A DNA stretch of 60,857 nucleotides from a virus: positions 1 through 60,857 of the IMG/VR virus record IMGVR_UViG_3300041406_000131; one strand, given 5' to 3'. The position numbers and the translations under genes were made by a program. The notes under the pieces are model-generated. The model saw nothing but the letters and a program-made list of their open reading frames with translations, had not been told where the DNA came from and did no database searches. This document shows positions 1-6,801 of this stretch, piece after piece (position 1 is the first letter of the stretch; each line of letters begins with the position of its first letter).

Positions 1-233
1 GGCCAAGGCGAACATCCAGCTCGATGTCGTCGATGACTGGCTGTCCACTCTGGTGCCGTCCCGTGTCGGCGGTGGTGACCTCGGCGCACCGGGCGGACTT
101 CCCGCTGGCCGCCGGGCGATCCTGGGCAACACCAAGAGCATCACCCGCATGCGGGCGCTCGCGCGGTGGGCTGGGACCTACACGCAGACCAAGGACGACC
201 TCGGTCGCCAGATCGAGTCCTACGGGCCGTGGA
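1..233. repeat. Left copy of the terminal overlap (same as 60625-60857)
   Basis: Bases 1-233 are the same as 60625-60857 except position 106 (T here, C at 60730). The overlap lies inside the major capsid gene and keeps its reading frame, so joining the ends gives a circular molecule of about 60,624 bp. It fits an assembly of a circular or circularly permuted genome better than a biological repeat. Confidence 0.95.
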
Positions 234-538
234 CCCTGGTGGACCTCGGCGACAAGGCGGTCTCCGCGTCCCCGATCATCCCGATCGAGACGCGCGACCC
301 CGACGGCGGCGGCGCGGGCGGCAACATCACCAACCTCACCGACCTGTACGCCGTCAGCTTCGGCCTGGACTCGTTCCACGGCGCGGCGATGGCGGGCAAG
401 CCGCTCGTCGAGACGTTCATGCCGGACTGGACTCAGCCCGGCGCGGTGAAGTCCGGCGAGATCGAGATCGGTCCGGGCGCGATGGTCCTGCGCAACACCA
501 AGTCCTGCGGCGTGCTCCGCAACGTCAAGGTCGCCTGA
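1..538 (+). CDS. Major capsid protein, C-terminal part (gene split by the window ends)
   Basis: The frame begins at base 2 and continues the gene that starts at 60104. Joined across the overlap, it encodes about 352 residues, a normal size for an HK97-fold major capsid protein. The visible part ends with GVLRNVKVA and TGA at 536-538. It forms the icosahedral shell and lies just downstream of scaffold (59263) and just upstream of a small head gene (554). The function rests on its position after the scaffold, its length and the overall phage gene order; I see no short catalytic motif, as expected for a capsid protein. Confidence 0.85.
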   Translation, partial: AKANIQLDVVDDWLSTLVPSRVGGGDLGAPGGLPAGRRAILGNTKSITRMRALARWAGTYTQTKDDLGRQIESYGPWTLVDLGDKAVSASPIIPIETRDPDGGGAGGNITNLTDLYAVSFGLDSFHGAAMAGKPLVETFMPDWTQPGAVKSGEIEIGPGAMVLRNTKSCGVLRNVKVA

Positions 539-553
539 GAGGAGTTGGCCACG

Positions 554-1075
554 ATGACCCAGTACAAGATCACCGCACCTGTGGCGGGCTTCAACGGCAC
601 CGTCGCGAACGTCGTGTTCTCCCAGGGACAGGCGCTGCTCACCGTCGACGAGGACGCCGAACGCGCCGACGGGGCCACGTCCCTGCCGCAGCCCAACCGT
701 GCACTGGCCTACTTCCAGCGCAAGGGCTACACGGTCGAGAAGGTCGAGTCCGCAGAAGACGCGAAGCTCGACAAGGAGACTGCGGCACCGGGGACGCCCG
801 CGTCCCGCGCGGTCGATCCGGGCCAGGTGCCGGGCAGCAGCGTGCAGACGGCTGCACCGGCTCCGACGCCGGTCGGTTCGGAGGAGCTGGCGGCACAGGC
901 TGTCGCCAAGGCCGAGGGTGACGACGGCGCCACGCCGAAGCTGCCCGCGAAGACCGCGCCCAAGGCGGACTGGTTCGAGTTCGCCACCAAGCACGGCGGC
1001 ATGACGGCCGAGGAGGCCGACGCTACGTCCCGCGACAAGCTCGCGGCCAAGTACTACGAGGAGGCCTCGAAGTGA
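554..1075 (+). CDS. Head-associated protein next to the major capsid gene, function unknown
   Basis: 173 residues, starting at ATG 554, nine bases after GAGAGGAG (537-544); a TTG at 545 touches the ribosome site and is less likely. The N-terminal 60 residues look like a small beta domain (TAPVAGFNGTVANVVF). A low-complexity Ala/Pro linker follows, then a charged C-terminal helix (DWFEFATKHGGM...EEASK). The position right after the capsid gene suggests a decoration, head-fibre or connector role. This is inferred only from position and domain shape. Confidence 0.7.
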   Translation: MTQYKITAPVAGFNGTVANVVFSQGQALLTVDEDAERADGATSLPQPNRALAYFQRKGYTVEKVESAEDAKLDKETAAPGTPASRAVDPGQVPGSSVQTAAPAPTPVGSEELAAQAVAKAEGDDGATPKLPAKTAPKADWFEFATKHGGMTAEEADATSRDKLAAKYYEEASK

Positions 1076-1659
1076 CGACCCACGGACGGTACCCGCGAGT
1101 CGTGACGGACTCCCCGGTCTTCGACCAGCCCTACAACGCCCTGCCCGGTGTCGACCAGGACCTGTTCGTCCGGTCCAACATCCCCGCGTGGGCGTGCGTG
1201 TCCGACCTCGCCGCCACCGGCACGGGCGTCGCGATCGGCACCCGCGTGTTCCTGCGCAAGGGCGACGTCATCACGAACCTGTCGTTCGTGTCCGGCAACA
1301 CCGCCGCAGGCACGCCCACCAACTGGTGGCACGCCCTATACGACCCGGACGGCGTACTGCTCGCGCAGACCGCCGACCAGCTCACCGCGGCGTGGGCGGC
1401 GAACACGGCGAAGAAACTGGCGCTGGCAACGCCGGTGACGATCTCGAAGGACGGCTGGTACATCGTCGCGACGGCGATGACGGCGACCACAGTGCAGACG
1501 CTCATCGGCAACGCGCCGATCGTCACGGCCTCGGGCGCGGTCCACACGGGATCGCTGCCCCTCGGGTTCACGTTCGGCTCGGCTGTCGCCGGTGTCGCAC
1601 CAGCCACGACCGGCACGCGCACCGCAGTCGCGAAGTGCCCGCTGGCGATCGTCAGCTGA
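1072..1659 (+). CDS. Putative head decoration or fibre protein
   Basis: 195 residues from a GTG that overlaps the previous stop (GTGA), indicating translational coupling. The protein is rich in Ala, Thr and Val with alternating beta-type patterns (WWHALYDPDGVLLAQTAD) and has no signal peptide or membrane segment. It is the last gene before a strong 17-bp hairpin, so the capsid, the 173-aa protein and this one form an expression unit. A capsid surface or minor structural role is an inference from the locus. Confidence 0.7.
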   Translation: MTTHGRYPRVVTDSPVFDQPYNALPGVDQDLFVRSNIPAWACVSDLAATGTGVAIGTRVFLRKGDVITNLSFVSGNTAAGTPTNWWHALYDPDGVLLAQTADQLTAAWAANTAKKLALATPVTISKDGWYIVATAMTATTVQTLIGNAPIVTASGAVHTGSLPLGFTFGSAVAGVAPATTGTRTAVAKCPLAIVS

Positions 1660-1671
1660 CCCAACCCCACT

Positions 1672-1717
1672 GCGCGAGGTGCCCGGCCGGACTACTCCCT
1701 GGCCGGGCACCTCGCGC
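1672..1717 (+). terminator. Perfect 17-bp hairpin after the capsid cluster
   Basis: The left arm 1672-1688 pairs perfectly with 1701-1717 around a 12-base loop. No U-run follows, as is common for actinobacterial terminators. It sits between the highly expressed capsid genes and the connector genes, so it may act as a partial terminator or an mRNA 3' stabiliser. Confidence 0.75.
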
Positions 1718-1741
1718 GGCGCTACCGAAAGGTGCAGGCAC

Positions 1742-2095
1742 GTGACGACCTACGAGCGCGTGGTCGACGGCGAGGTGGTCGAGCGGGTCACGCCGATCGA
1801 CGGCAGCCACGAGGACACCCGGATCGGCGTGCTGGTGCTGGAGGGCAGCAGCGAGTGGCGGCTCGCTGCCGGCGAGCCGCCCACGGCAGCCGAGGAACAG
1901 CAGACCGACCCCCCGGCGCCTCCAGCGCCAGCAGCGGACGACATCCCGAAGGACCTTTCCGGCGCAGACAGCGCCTCCGACGCCAGCGCTGCTGGCACGA
2001 GCATGAGCGAGGAACCCGATGGCGCGGCAACCACTGACGGCAACGGAGCTGGCGCCGGCGGGGACAAGCCCCGCGGCGGTCGACAGCGCGGCTGA
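1742..2095 (+). CDS. Small acidic phage protein, function unknown
   Basis: 117 residues from GTG 1742, preceded by GAAAGG at about 1729. The first 50 residues form a compact domain (TTYERVVDGEVVERV...ASSEWRL-like). The rest is a disordered, Ala/Pro/Asp/Glu-rich tail. The 3' end overlaps the next gene by 77 bases in another frame. A short structured head followed by a disordered tail is often seen among head-tail joining or accessory head proteins, but I do not recognise the family. Confidence 0.6.
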   Translation: MTTYERVVDGEVVERVTPIDGSHEDTRIGVLVLEGSSEWRLAAGEPPTAAEEQQTDPPAPPAPAADDIPKDLSGADSASDASAAGTSMSEEPDGAATTDGNGAGAGGDKPRGGRQRG

Positions 2096-2366
2096 GATCA
2101 CCGACGGGAACTCGTTCACCTACAAGGCGCACCGGTTCCTGTACGTGCTCAACGGCGACGACGCGTCTCTCACGGTGACGATCCCGACGCCCGGCACGAT
2201 CGGCCGTGGCGCGAACACGATCTCGGACACGGCGGTCGTGATCCCCGCAGGCGAGTATCGGCTCATCCCGGTCGGACTGGAGCACCGCCAGACGGACGGC
2301 ACAGTCCACGTCAACTACGCGGGCACCACGCCGACCGGCGTCATGGTCGCCGCGCTGGACGCCTGA
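2019..2366 (+). CDS. Small beta-rich head/neck structural protein
   Basis: 115 residues from ATG 2019, with a GAGG-type ribosome site just upstream. It begins inside the preceding gene. The sequence alternates short beta strands (FLYVLNGDDASLTVTIPTPG; VVIPAGEYRLIPVG), suggesting a small beta-sandwich like phage decoration or connector proteins. Its stop is followed ten bases later by the next GTG. No enzyme motif is visible. Confidence 0.7.
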   Translation: MARQPLTATELAPAGTSPAAVDSAAEITDGNSFTYKAHRFLYVLNGDDASLTVTIPTPGTIGRGANTISDTAVVIPAGEYRLIPVGLEHRQTDGTVHVNYAGTTPTGVMVAALDA

Positions 2367-2376
2367 GGAGGCTGCG

Positions 2377-2835
2377 GTGGCATCAGGCGTCTTCAACATT
2401 TCCAAGGGCGCCTGGCGCCCCCTGCTGGCCCTCCCGGCGGCGAACGACGCGATCATCGTGTTGCTGCTCAAGGCGTCCGGGCTCGTCGCCGACGACACGC
2501 TCGCCGACTACGCCGACATCGCCGCGCTGCTCGCGGGCGCGTCGGACGAGGCGGATTTCACCAACTACGCGCGCAAGACGATCACGTCCGGGATCGTCGT
2601 GACGCCGGACAACACCAACAACCGGGTGGACGGCGACTTCCCCGATCAGCGCTGGGACAACGCAGGCGCGACACCACAAGCCCTCGGGAAGATCATCACC
2701 GCGTACGAGCCCGACACCACCAGCGGCACGGACAGCTCCCTGATCCCGATGACCTACCACGACTTCGTGGTCACCACAGACGGAACGAACCTCATCGCCG
2801 AGATCAACGTCGCCGGGTTCATCCGAGCCGCGTAG
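2377..2835 (+). CDS. Phage structural protein, head region, function unknown
   Basis: 152 residues from GTG 2377 with GGAGG just upstream. It begins ASGVFNISKGAW and contains a TYHDFVVTTDGTNLIAEINVAGF stretch split by beta turns (quoted in part only). The pattern resembles short beta-rich proteins found between capsid and connector genes in actinophages. I cannot name a family. Confidence 0.7.
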   Translation: MASGVFNISKGAWRPLLALPAANDAIIVLLLKASGLVADDTLADYADIAALLAGASDEADFTNYARKTITSGIVVTPDNTNNRVDGDFPDQRWDNAGATPQALGKIITAYEPDTTSGTDSSLIPMTYHDFVVTTDGTNLIAEINVAGFIRAA

Positions 2836-2847
2836 AGGCAGGTGCTC

Positions 2848-3864
2848 GTGGCCGTCATCCAGAGCAACTTCGGCAACACCGGCGCGGACACGCCCGCGAG
2901 CACGCAGGCAACCCTGCCCTCCGGCACCACCGCAGGCACCCAGCTGCTCATCATCGTCAGTGCGGACGCCACCGTCTCCACCCCTGCCGGGTTTTCCCTC
3001 GACCGCTCACAGGTCAACAACAACGGCCACTACCACTTCCGCAAGACGGCCACCGGGGGCGAGACGGCATGGACGATCACCCCGTCGGTCGCCGCAGCTG
3101 TGGCGTGGATCGTCCTCGAGATGTCCGCGCTCGACTCGTCCCCGCTCGACCAGGTCGCATCGGAAGGCGCCGGGTTCGGTGTGTCATCCCGCGGCACTGG
3201 CACCACCCCGGCGACGACCCAGCCGAACGAGGTCCTCGTCGGGTCGATCGGGCTCTCGATCGGTTCCGGTGGCTCGAACTCGGTCAACGCCTGGTCGGAC
3301 AGCTTCGTGGAACTGCACGACACGTGCACCACCAAGGTGTCCGGCACCAACGTCGCGGTCGCGGTCGCGCTACGCACCGTCTCCGCGACCGGCACGTACA
3401 CGTCCACAGCGACGCTGGCCGGCGTGTCCGCGGCGACCGGCATCATCACGACCTACAAGGCCACCACAGACACGGTGATCGCGGTCGCGCAGGCGATCGA
3501 GGTGGACACCGCGCCGTCTGTGGCGATCGCGCGGGCCGTGCCCGTCGACATCGCGGCCGAGACCGACAGTGCTCCGCCTGTGATGGTCGCGAGGGCGGTG
3601 CCGACCGGCCTCGCCTCCGAGGCTGATACCGCTCAAGGCGTCGCGGTGGCGAAAGGCCTCGTCCTCGCCCAGGCCGTCGAACTCGACACGGCCCAGGACA
3701 TCGCACGTGCCCGCGCGGTGCCAGTCAGCCTCGCGGTCGAGATCGACAGCGCGCTCCCAGTGACCATCGGCGGCGCTCCGCTCATCCCTGGCCAGCACGT
3801 CGCTTCCTCGACCATGACCAACCTGGCCGCCTCCGCCGCGGTCGCCGGATTGGAGGCCTCATGA
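2848..3864 (+). CDS. Structural (fibre-like) protein with five 20-residue C-terminal repeats
   Basis: 338 residues from GTG 2848; GTG 2842 touches the GAGGCAG ribosome site. Residues 1-210 are a beta-rich domain. Residues of about 215-310 hold five copies of a 20-residue unit with core E-x-D-[TS]-A and a conserved Ala-Arg-Ala turn (AIEVDTAPSVAIARAVPVDI is one unit). At DNA level the period is 60 bp. Repeats of this type suggest an extended stalk or carbohydrate-contacting surface. The C-terminus overlaps the next start by 4 bp. A head fibre or minor structural role is inferred. Confidence 0.7.
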   Translation: MAVIQSNFGNTGADTPASTQATLPSGTTAGTQLLIIVSADATVSTPAGFSLDRSQVNNNGHYHFRKTATGGETAWTITPSVAAAVAWIVLEMSALDSSPLDQVASEGAGFGVSSRGTGTTPATTQPNEVLVGSIGLSIGSGGSNSVNAWSDSFVELHDTCTTKVSGTNVAVAVALRTVSATGTYTSTATLAGVSAATGIITTYKATTDTVIAVAQAIEVDTAPSVAIARAVPVDIAAETDSAPPVMVARAVPTGLASEADTAQGVAVAKGLVLAQAVELDTAQDIARARAVPVSLAVEIDSALPVTIGGAPLIPGQHVASSTMTNLAASAAVAGLEAS

Positions 3865-4535
3865 CCACCAACGACGTCGGCGACATCGCCACCCTGACGC
3901 TCACAGTCACACCGTCCGACGTGGACACCTCAGCCACCGTCACCGTCACCTCCCCCCTCGGCGTCGTCACCTCACCCACGACGACACCGAACGGCAACAG
4001 GTCCGTCTGGACGGCACAACTGCCGCTCACCAGTCCTGGTGAATATCTGGTCCGTTGGGTCGTCACCGGAACCGGCGCGGGCACCGAGCAGTCCTCCGTG
4101 ACCGCCAGGCCCACACTGCCGGTCGTCATCGCCGGGCAACGGGTGTACGCCAACACCGCCGAACTCGCGAACTTCCTGCAAGCCGTCCCGCCGGCGAACG
4201 CCCGGAAGCTGCTGGTGCAGGCATCACGCGACATCGAACGCGCGACCAGGACCGCGGTCTACGACACCGACACCAGCGGGTTCCCCACCGATGCCGCTGT
4301 CCTGGCAGCGTTCCGCGACGCGACGTGCGCACAGGTCGAATGGTGGGCCGAGACCGGCGACTCGCTCGGCGTGAACGGGCAGTGGGGCGACGTCAAGATC
4401 GGCAGCGTGACCCTGGGCGGCGGCGCCAGCACCAGCGGCACAGGCGGCCAGCTCACCGCGAACGCGTCCACGATCCTCGAGCTCGCTGGCCTGCTGCCCG
4501 GTCACGTCCTGCACTACGACGGCAGGGCGTACTGA
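3861..4535 (+). CDS. Head-to-tail adaptor protein
   Basis: 224 residues. Residues 1-90 look like an Ig-type or bacterial beta-sandwich domain (IATLTLTVTPSDVDTSATVT). Residues 95-170 are the helical connector domain typical of head-tail adaptors: a short N-terminal strand, then ANTAELANFL and paired helices ending AAFRDATCAQVEWWAETGD. This protein docks under the portal. The ATG overlaps the previous stop by 4 bp, and the next gene starts on its last base. The added Ig-like domain is unusual and may face the capsid exterior. Confidence 0.72.
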   Translation: MTTNDVGDIATLTLTVTPSDVDTSATVTVTSPLGVVTSPTTTPNGNRSVWTAQLPLTSPGEYLVRWVVTGTGAGTEQSSVTARPTLPVVIAGQRVYANTAELANFLQAVPPANARKLLVQASRDIERATRTAVYDTDTSGFPTDAAVLAAFRDATCAQVEWWAETGDSLGVNGQWGDVKIGSVTLGGGASTSGTGGQLTANASTILELAGLLPGHVLHYDGRAY

Positions 4536-4867
4536 TGGGCACCATCCCCGCATTCCTGTTGCGGCACACCATCGTCATCGAGCCCTACCTCGGCCACAGC
4601 GCCACCGGTCCGCTCTACGGGCCTCCGGTCACAGTGCGGTGCTTCAACGAGGACAAGCGGCGGTTCATCCGTTCCACCAAGGCCACTGGTTCCACCGGGT
4701 CCAACGAGGTGGTCGCCGCGACGACGAGCTACTGCCCGCCCGGCACGGTCGCGCCTGCGCAGTCCCGCGTCACTGTCAACGGCCGCGTCACGACAGTCCT
4801 GCAATTCCTCGACCACGACGGCGGCGGTCTACCGACCCCCGACCACGTCGAGCTCCTACTCGAGTAG
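4535..4867 (+). CDS. Head-to-tail stopper protein
   Basis: 110 residues; the ATG shares one base with the stop of the adaptor gene. It is a small beta-rich protein (FLLRHTIVIEPYLG... TVRCFNEDKRR ... PDHVELLLE) in the classical stopper position between adaptor and tail-completion genes. Length and fold pattern match the family that closes the portal channel and docks the tail. The assignment is from gene order plus pattern. Confidence 0.7.
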   Translation: MGTIPAFLLRHTIVIEPYLGHSATGPLYGPPVTVRCFNEDKRRFIRSTKATGSTGSNEVVAATTSYCPPGTVAPAQSRVTVNGRVTTVLQFLDHDGGGLPTPDHVELLLE

Positions 4868-4883
4868 ACGATCGGGGGCGGCG

Positions 4884-5231
4884 GTGAAGCGTGTCCGGAG
4901 CAGCTTGAACCTCAAGGCGGTCAACCAGAAAACCCACGCAGCGGCCGCGCGCGGGCTCGCTCTGGCGATGGAGCACCTGCTCACCGAGTCCCGCAAACAG
5001 GTCCCGATCGAAGAAGCCACGCTCGAACGCTCCGGCGTCGCCGTCGTCGACGAACAGAACCTGATCGGCGCCGTCTCCTACGACACCGAGTACGCCGTGC
5101 GCCAGCACGAAGAACTCGACTGGCAGCACGACGCCGGCCGCAAAGCCAAGTACCTCGAAGACCCGCACCGCGACGAGGCCAGCACGATGACCGCCCTCGT
5201 CGCAGCGCAGATCCGGCGGGCGCTGCGATGA
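4884..5231 (+). CDS. HK97 gp10-like head-tail joining / tail completion protein
   Basis: 115 residues. The N-terminal helix (AAARGLALAMEHLLTESRKQ) is followed by a segment like VPIEEATLERSG and a late motif AVRQHEELDWQHDAGRKAKY, characteristic of the HK97 gp10 / minor capsid family, where a conserved Tyr-Ala-x-x-Gln-His region is seen. It is located between stopper and tail terminator, and overlaps the next gene by 4 bp. Confidence 0.78.
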   Translation: MKRVRSSLNLKAVNQKTHAAAARGLALAMEHLLTESRKQVPIEEATLERSGVAVVDEQNLIGAVSYDTEYAVRQHEELDWQHDAGRKAKYLEDPHRDEASTMTALVAAQIRRALR

Positions 5232-5653
5232 CCCTCGAAGAAGAACTCGCACTGCTGCTGCAAACCCTCAGCCTCGGCACGTACACGCCGGATGGACCGG
5301 GCGGCACCCTGTACTGGCCGGTCGCACCGTCCGAACCGGACGTGTGCACCACGCTCGCCCTCTACGGCGGCAGCGAATCCAGCTCCCTGGACCCCTACGA
5401 CGAACCGCGGCTACAGGTTCGTTGCCGCGGCGACGCCAACGACCCGCGCGTGCCGAGACTCCAGGCCGACGCCGTGTACACGGCGCTGCACGGCCTCGGT
5501 CACCAGCCGCTCGCGGGCGGCACCGAACTGCAGCTCGCGGTCGGCATCAGCTCCGGCCCGGAGTACATGGGCCGCGACCAGAGCGGCCGGCACGAGTACG
5601 TCGTGAACTTCCGCATCGAGGTCTACCGGCCGACGGTGACGCGCCCCGCCTAA
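5228..5653 (+). CDS. Tail terminator protein
   Basis: 141 residues with the alpha/beta pattern of tail terminators: N-terminal helix (EEELALLLQTLSLG), middle strand LQVRCRGDANDPRVPRLQAD followed by a helix, and a last strand VVNFRIEVYRP. It caps the tail tube and joins it to the head. It lies immediately before the major tail protein, as in most siphophages. The ATG overlaps the preceding stop (ATGA). Confidence 0.75.
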   Translation: MTLEEELALLLQTLSLGTYTPDGPGGTLYWPVAPSEPDVCTTLALYGGSESSSLDPYDEPRLQVRCRGDANDPRVPRLQADAVYTALHGLGHQPLAGGTELQLAVGISSGPEYMGRDQSGRHEYVVNFRIEVYRPTVTRPA

Positions 5654-5724
5654 CCCCCTGTTTTCCCTTGCTCCGCCCGGTGTTGTCCGCGGCGGCCCAT
5701 CGAGCATGTCCGGAGGACAACGCC

Positions 5725-6177
5725 ATGGTCATGGTCAAGGTCAACGCCCGCGACCAAATCGTCCAGGTCGCCGAGAGCGACGGCACCACGTGGACGGAGA
5801 TCGCCAACCTCAACACCATCGGGTTCGACCCTGCTGCGAACGAAGAGACCGCCGACACCACCACGATGGACAGCGACGGCCACTTCGAGCAGGAAATCAT
5901 GCAGCGCGGCTCGGCGTTCACGCTGGAGGGCATGAAGACCAAGGACCGCACGACCGGCGCGAAGGACCCCGGCCAGGCGCGGTGCGACGTCCTCGCCAAC
6001 GCCAAGGGCTACGACTCGCTCGGAAAGCTCCGGTTCCGGGACGTCATGGACACCGAGTGGACCATCTGGAACGCCACCTTCTCGACCGGTGAGCAGGGTG
6101 GTGGCACCAACGACAAGTCCAGCTGGTCGTGCAACGTCACCCGCTCCGGCCCGCCGACCACTGCGGCGGTGGCCTGA
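5725..6177 (+). CDS. Major tail tube protein
   Basis: 150 residues from ATG 5725 with CGGAGGAC upstream (5711-5718). Strand-rich sequence with a TADTTTMDSDG loop and FTLEGMKTKDR, typical of small tail tube subunits. It lies between the tail terminator and the tail chaperone pair. A 71-base leader separates it from the upstream gene, longer than elsewhere in the operon, in line with a strongly expressed gene. Confidence 0.8.
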   Translation: MVMVKVNARDQIVQVAESDGTTWTEIANLNTIGFDPAANEETADTTTMDSDGHFEQEIMQRGSAFTLEGMKTKDRTTGAKDPGQARCDVLANAKGYDSLGKLRFRDVMDTEWTIWNATFSTGEQGGGTNDKSSWSCNVTRSGPPTTAAVA

Positions 6178-6653
6178 TGGTCGACGACCTCGCGATCGAC
6201 TTCGACGAGGACTGGGCCGAAGAAGACGCCAGCGCTCCGAAGATCCGGCTCATGGGCAAGATCTACACCCTGCCCGCCACCCTGCCCGCCAAGCTCGTGC
6301 TGTTCGTCCACCGCGTCAAGACCGGCGACGACAACGCCAAGCGCAACGTCGGCATCGACGAGATCAAGAACATGGTCGGCGTCCTCATCGGCGCTGACGC
6401 CGTCGAGGAGATCGTCGAACGAGGCATCGGCATCGACCGGCTCGGCGACGTACTCCAGCGGTGCATGGCCGTCTACCGCAAACGCAACAACAAGAACGAC
6501 GCGGAGGACGAGCCGGGGGAAGCGGAAGCCCCGACGGGGGCGGCCCCGGAAACCACTGGCTCAACCTCGTCATCCGCCACTGGGGACTCCTCGTCGCCGA
6601 CTGGGACCGCGAATACCGAAGCGACCTCCGCGCCGATCTCCGCCGTGGCCTGA
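6177..6653 (+). CDS. Tail assembly chaperone, G form
   Basis: 158 residues; the ATG overlaps the tail-tube stop (TGATG). The folded domain covers residues 1-110 (KIRLMGKIYTLPATLPAKLV ... ERGIGIDRLGDVLQRCMAVY). The frame then continues into a Thr/Ser/Pro/Ala-rich tail after the slippery heptamer at 6515. These proteins coat the tape measure before tube polymerisation and are made in excess over the frameshifted GT form. Confidence 0.85.
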   Translation: MVDDLAIDFDEDWAEEDASAPKIRLMGKIYTLPATLPAKLVLFVHRVKTGDDNAKRNVGIDEIKNMVGVLIGADAVEEIVERGIGIDRLGDVLQRCMAVYRKRNNKNDAEDEPGEAEAPTGAAPETTGSTSSSATGDSSSPTGTANTEATSAPISAVA

Positions 6654-6790
6654 GCTGGACCCAGTTCCGGTTCCGGGTCGTCGGCTTGTCCGACCAGTCA
6701 CGGTGGCGCCAGGTCGCCTCCAAGGAACCGATCGTGCTCTCCGGCGAAGACGGCCGCGACGCGCTGCGCGCGTACGCACGACGCGGATGA
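6177..6790 (+). CDS. Tail assembly chaperone, GT fusion made by -1 frameshift
   Basis: In the zero frame the codons 6516-6521 read GGG GAA, preceded by G, giving the heptamer GGGGGAA. Slipping back one base moves the ribosome into a frame that stays open to 6790 and encodes NHWLNLVIRHWGLLVADWDR and a basic C-terminus, a T-domain-like sequence that has no good start of its own. The fusion has 204 residues plus stop. Position before the tape measure and the known use of GGGGGAA in actinophages support programmed frameshifting. Confidence 0.85.
6515..6521 (+). other. -1 ribosomal frameshift site GGGGGAA
   Basis: G GGG GAA in the zero frame of the G chaperone. It is the only heptamer of this kind in the overlap of the two open frames that joins them directly. 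A second G-run at 6535-6541 (CGGGGGC) does not match a standard slippery pattern. Confidence 0.82.
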
Positions 6791-6801
6791 GGTGAGCTGT
6801 C

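Noticed and set aside
1-233. Direct terminal repeat used for packaging
   Set aside because: The repeat lies within the capsid coding frame, so it is more likely the overlap of a circular assembly.
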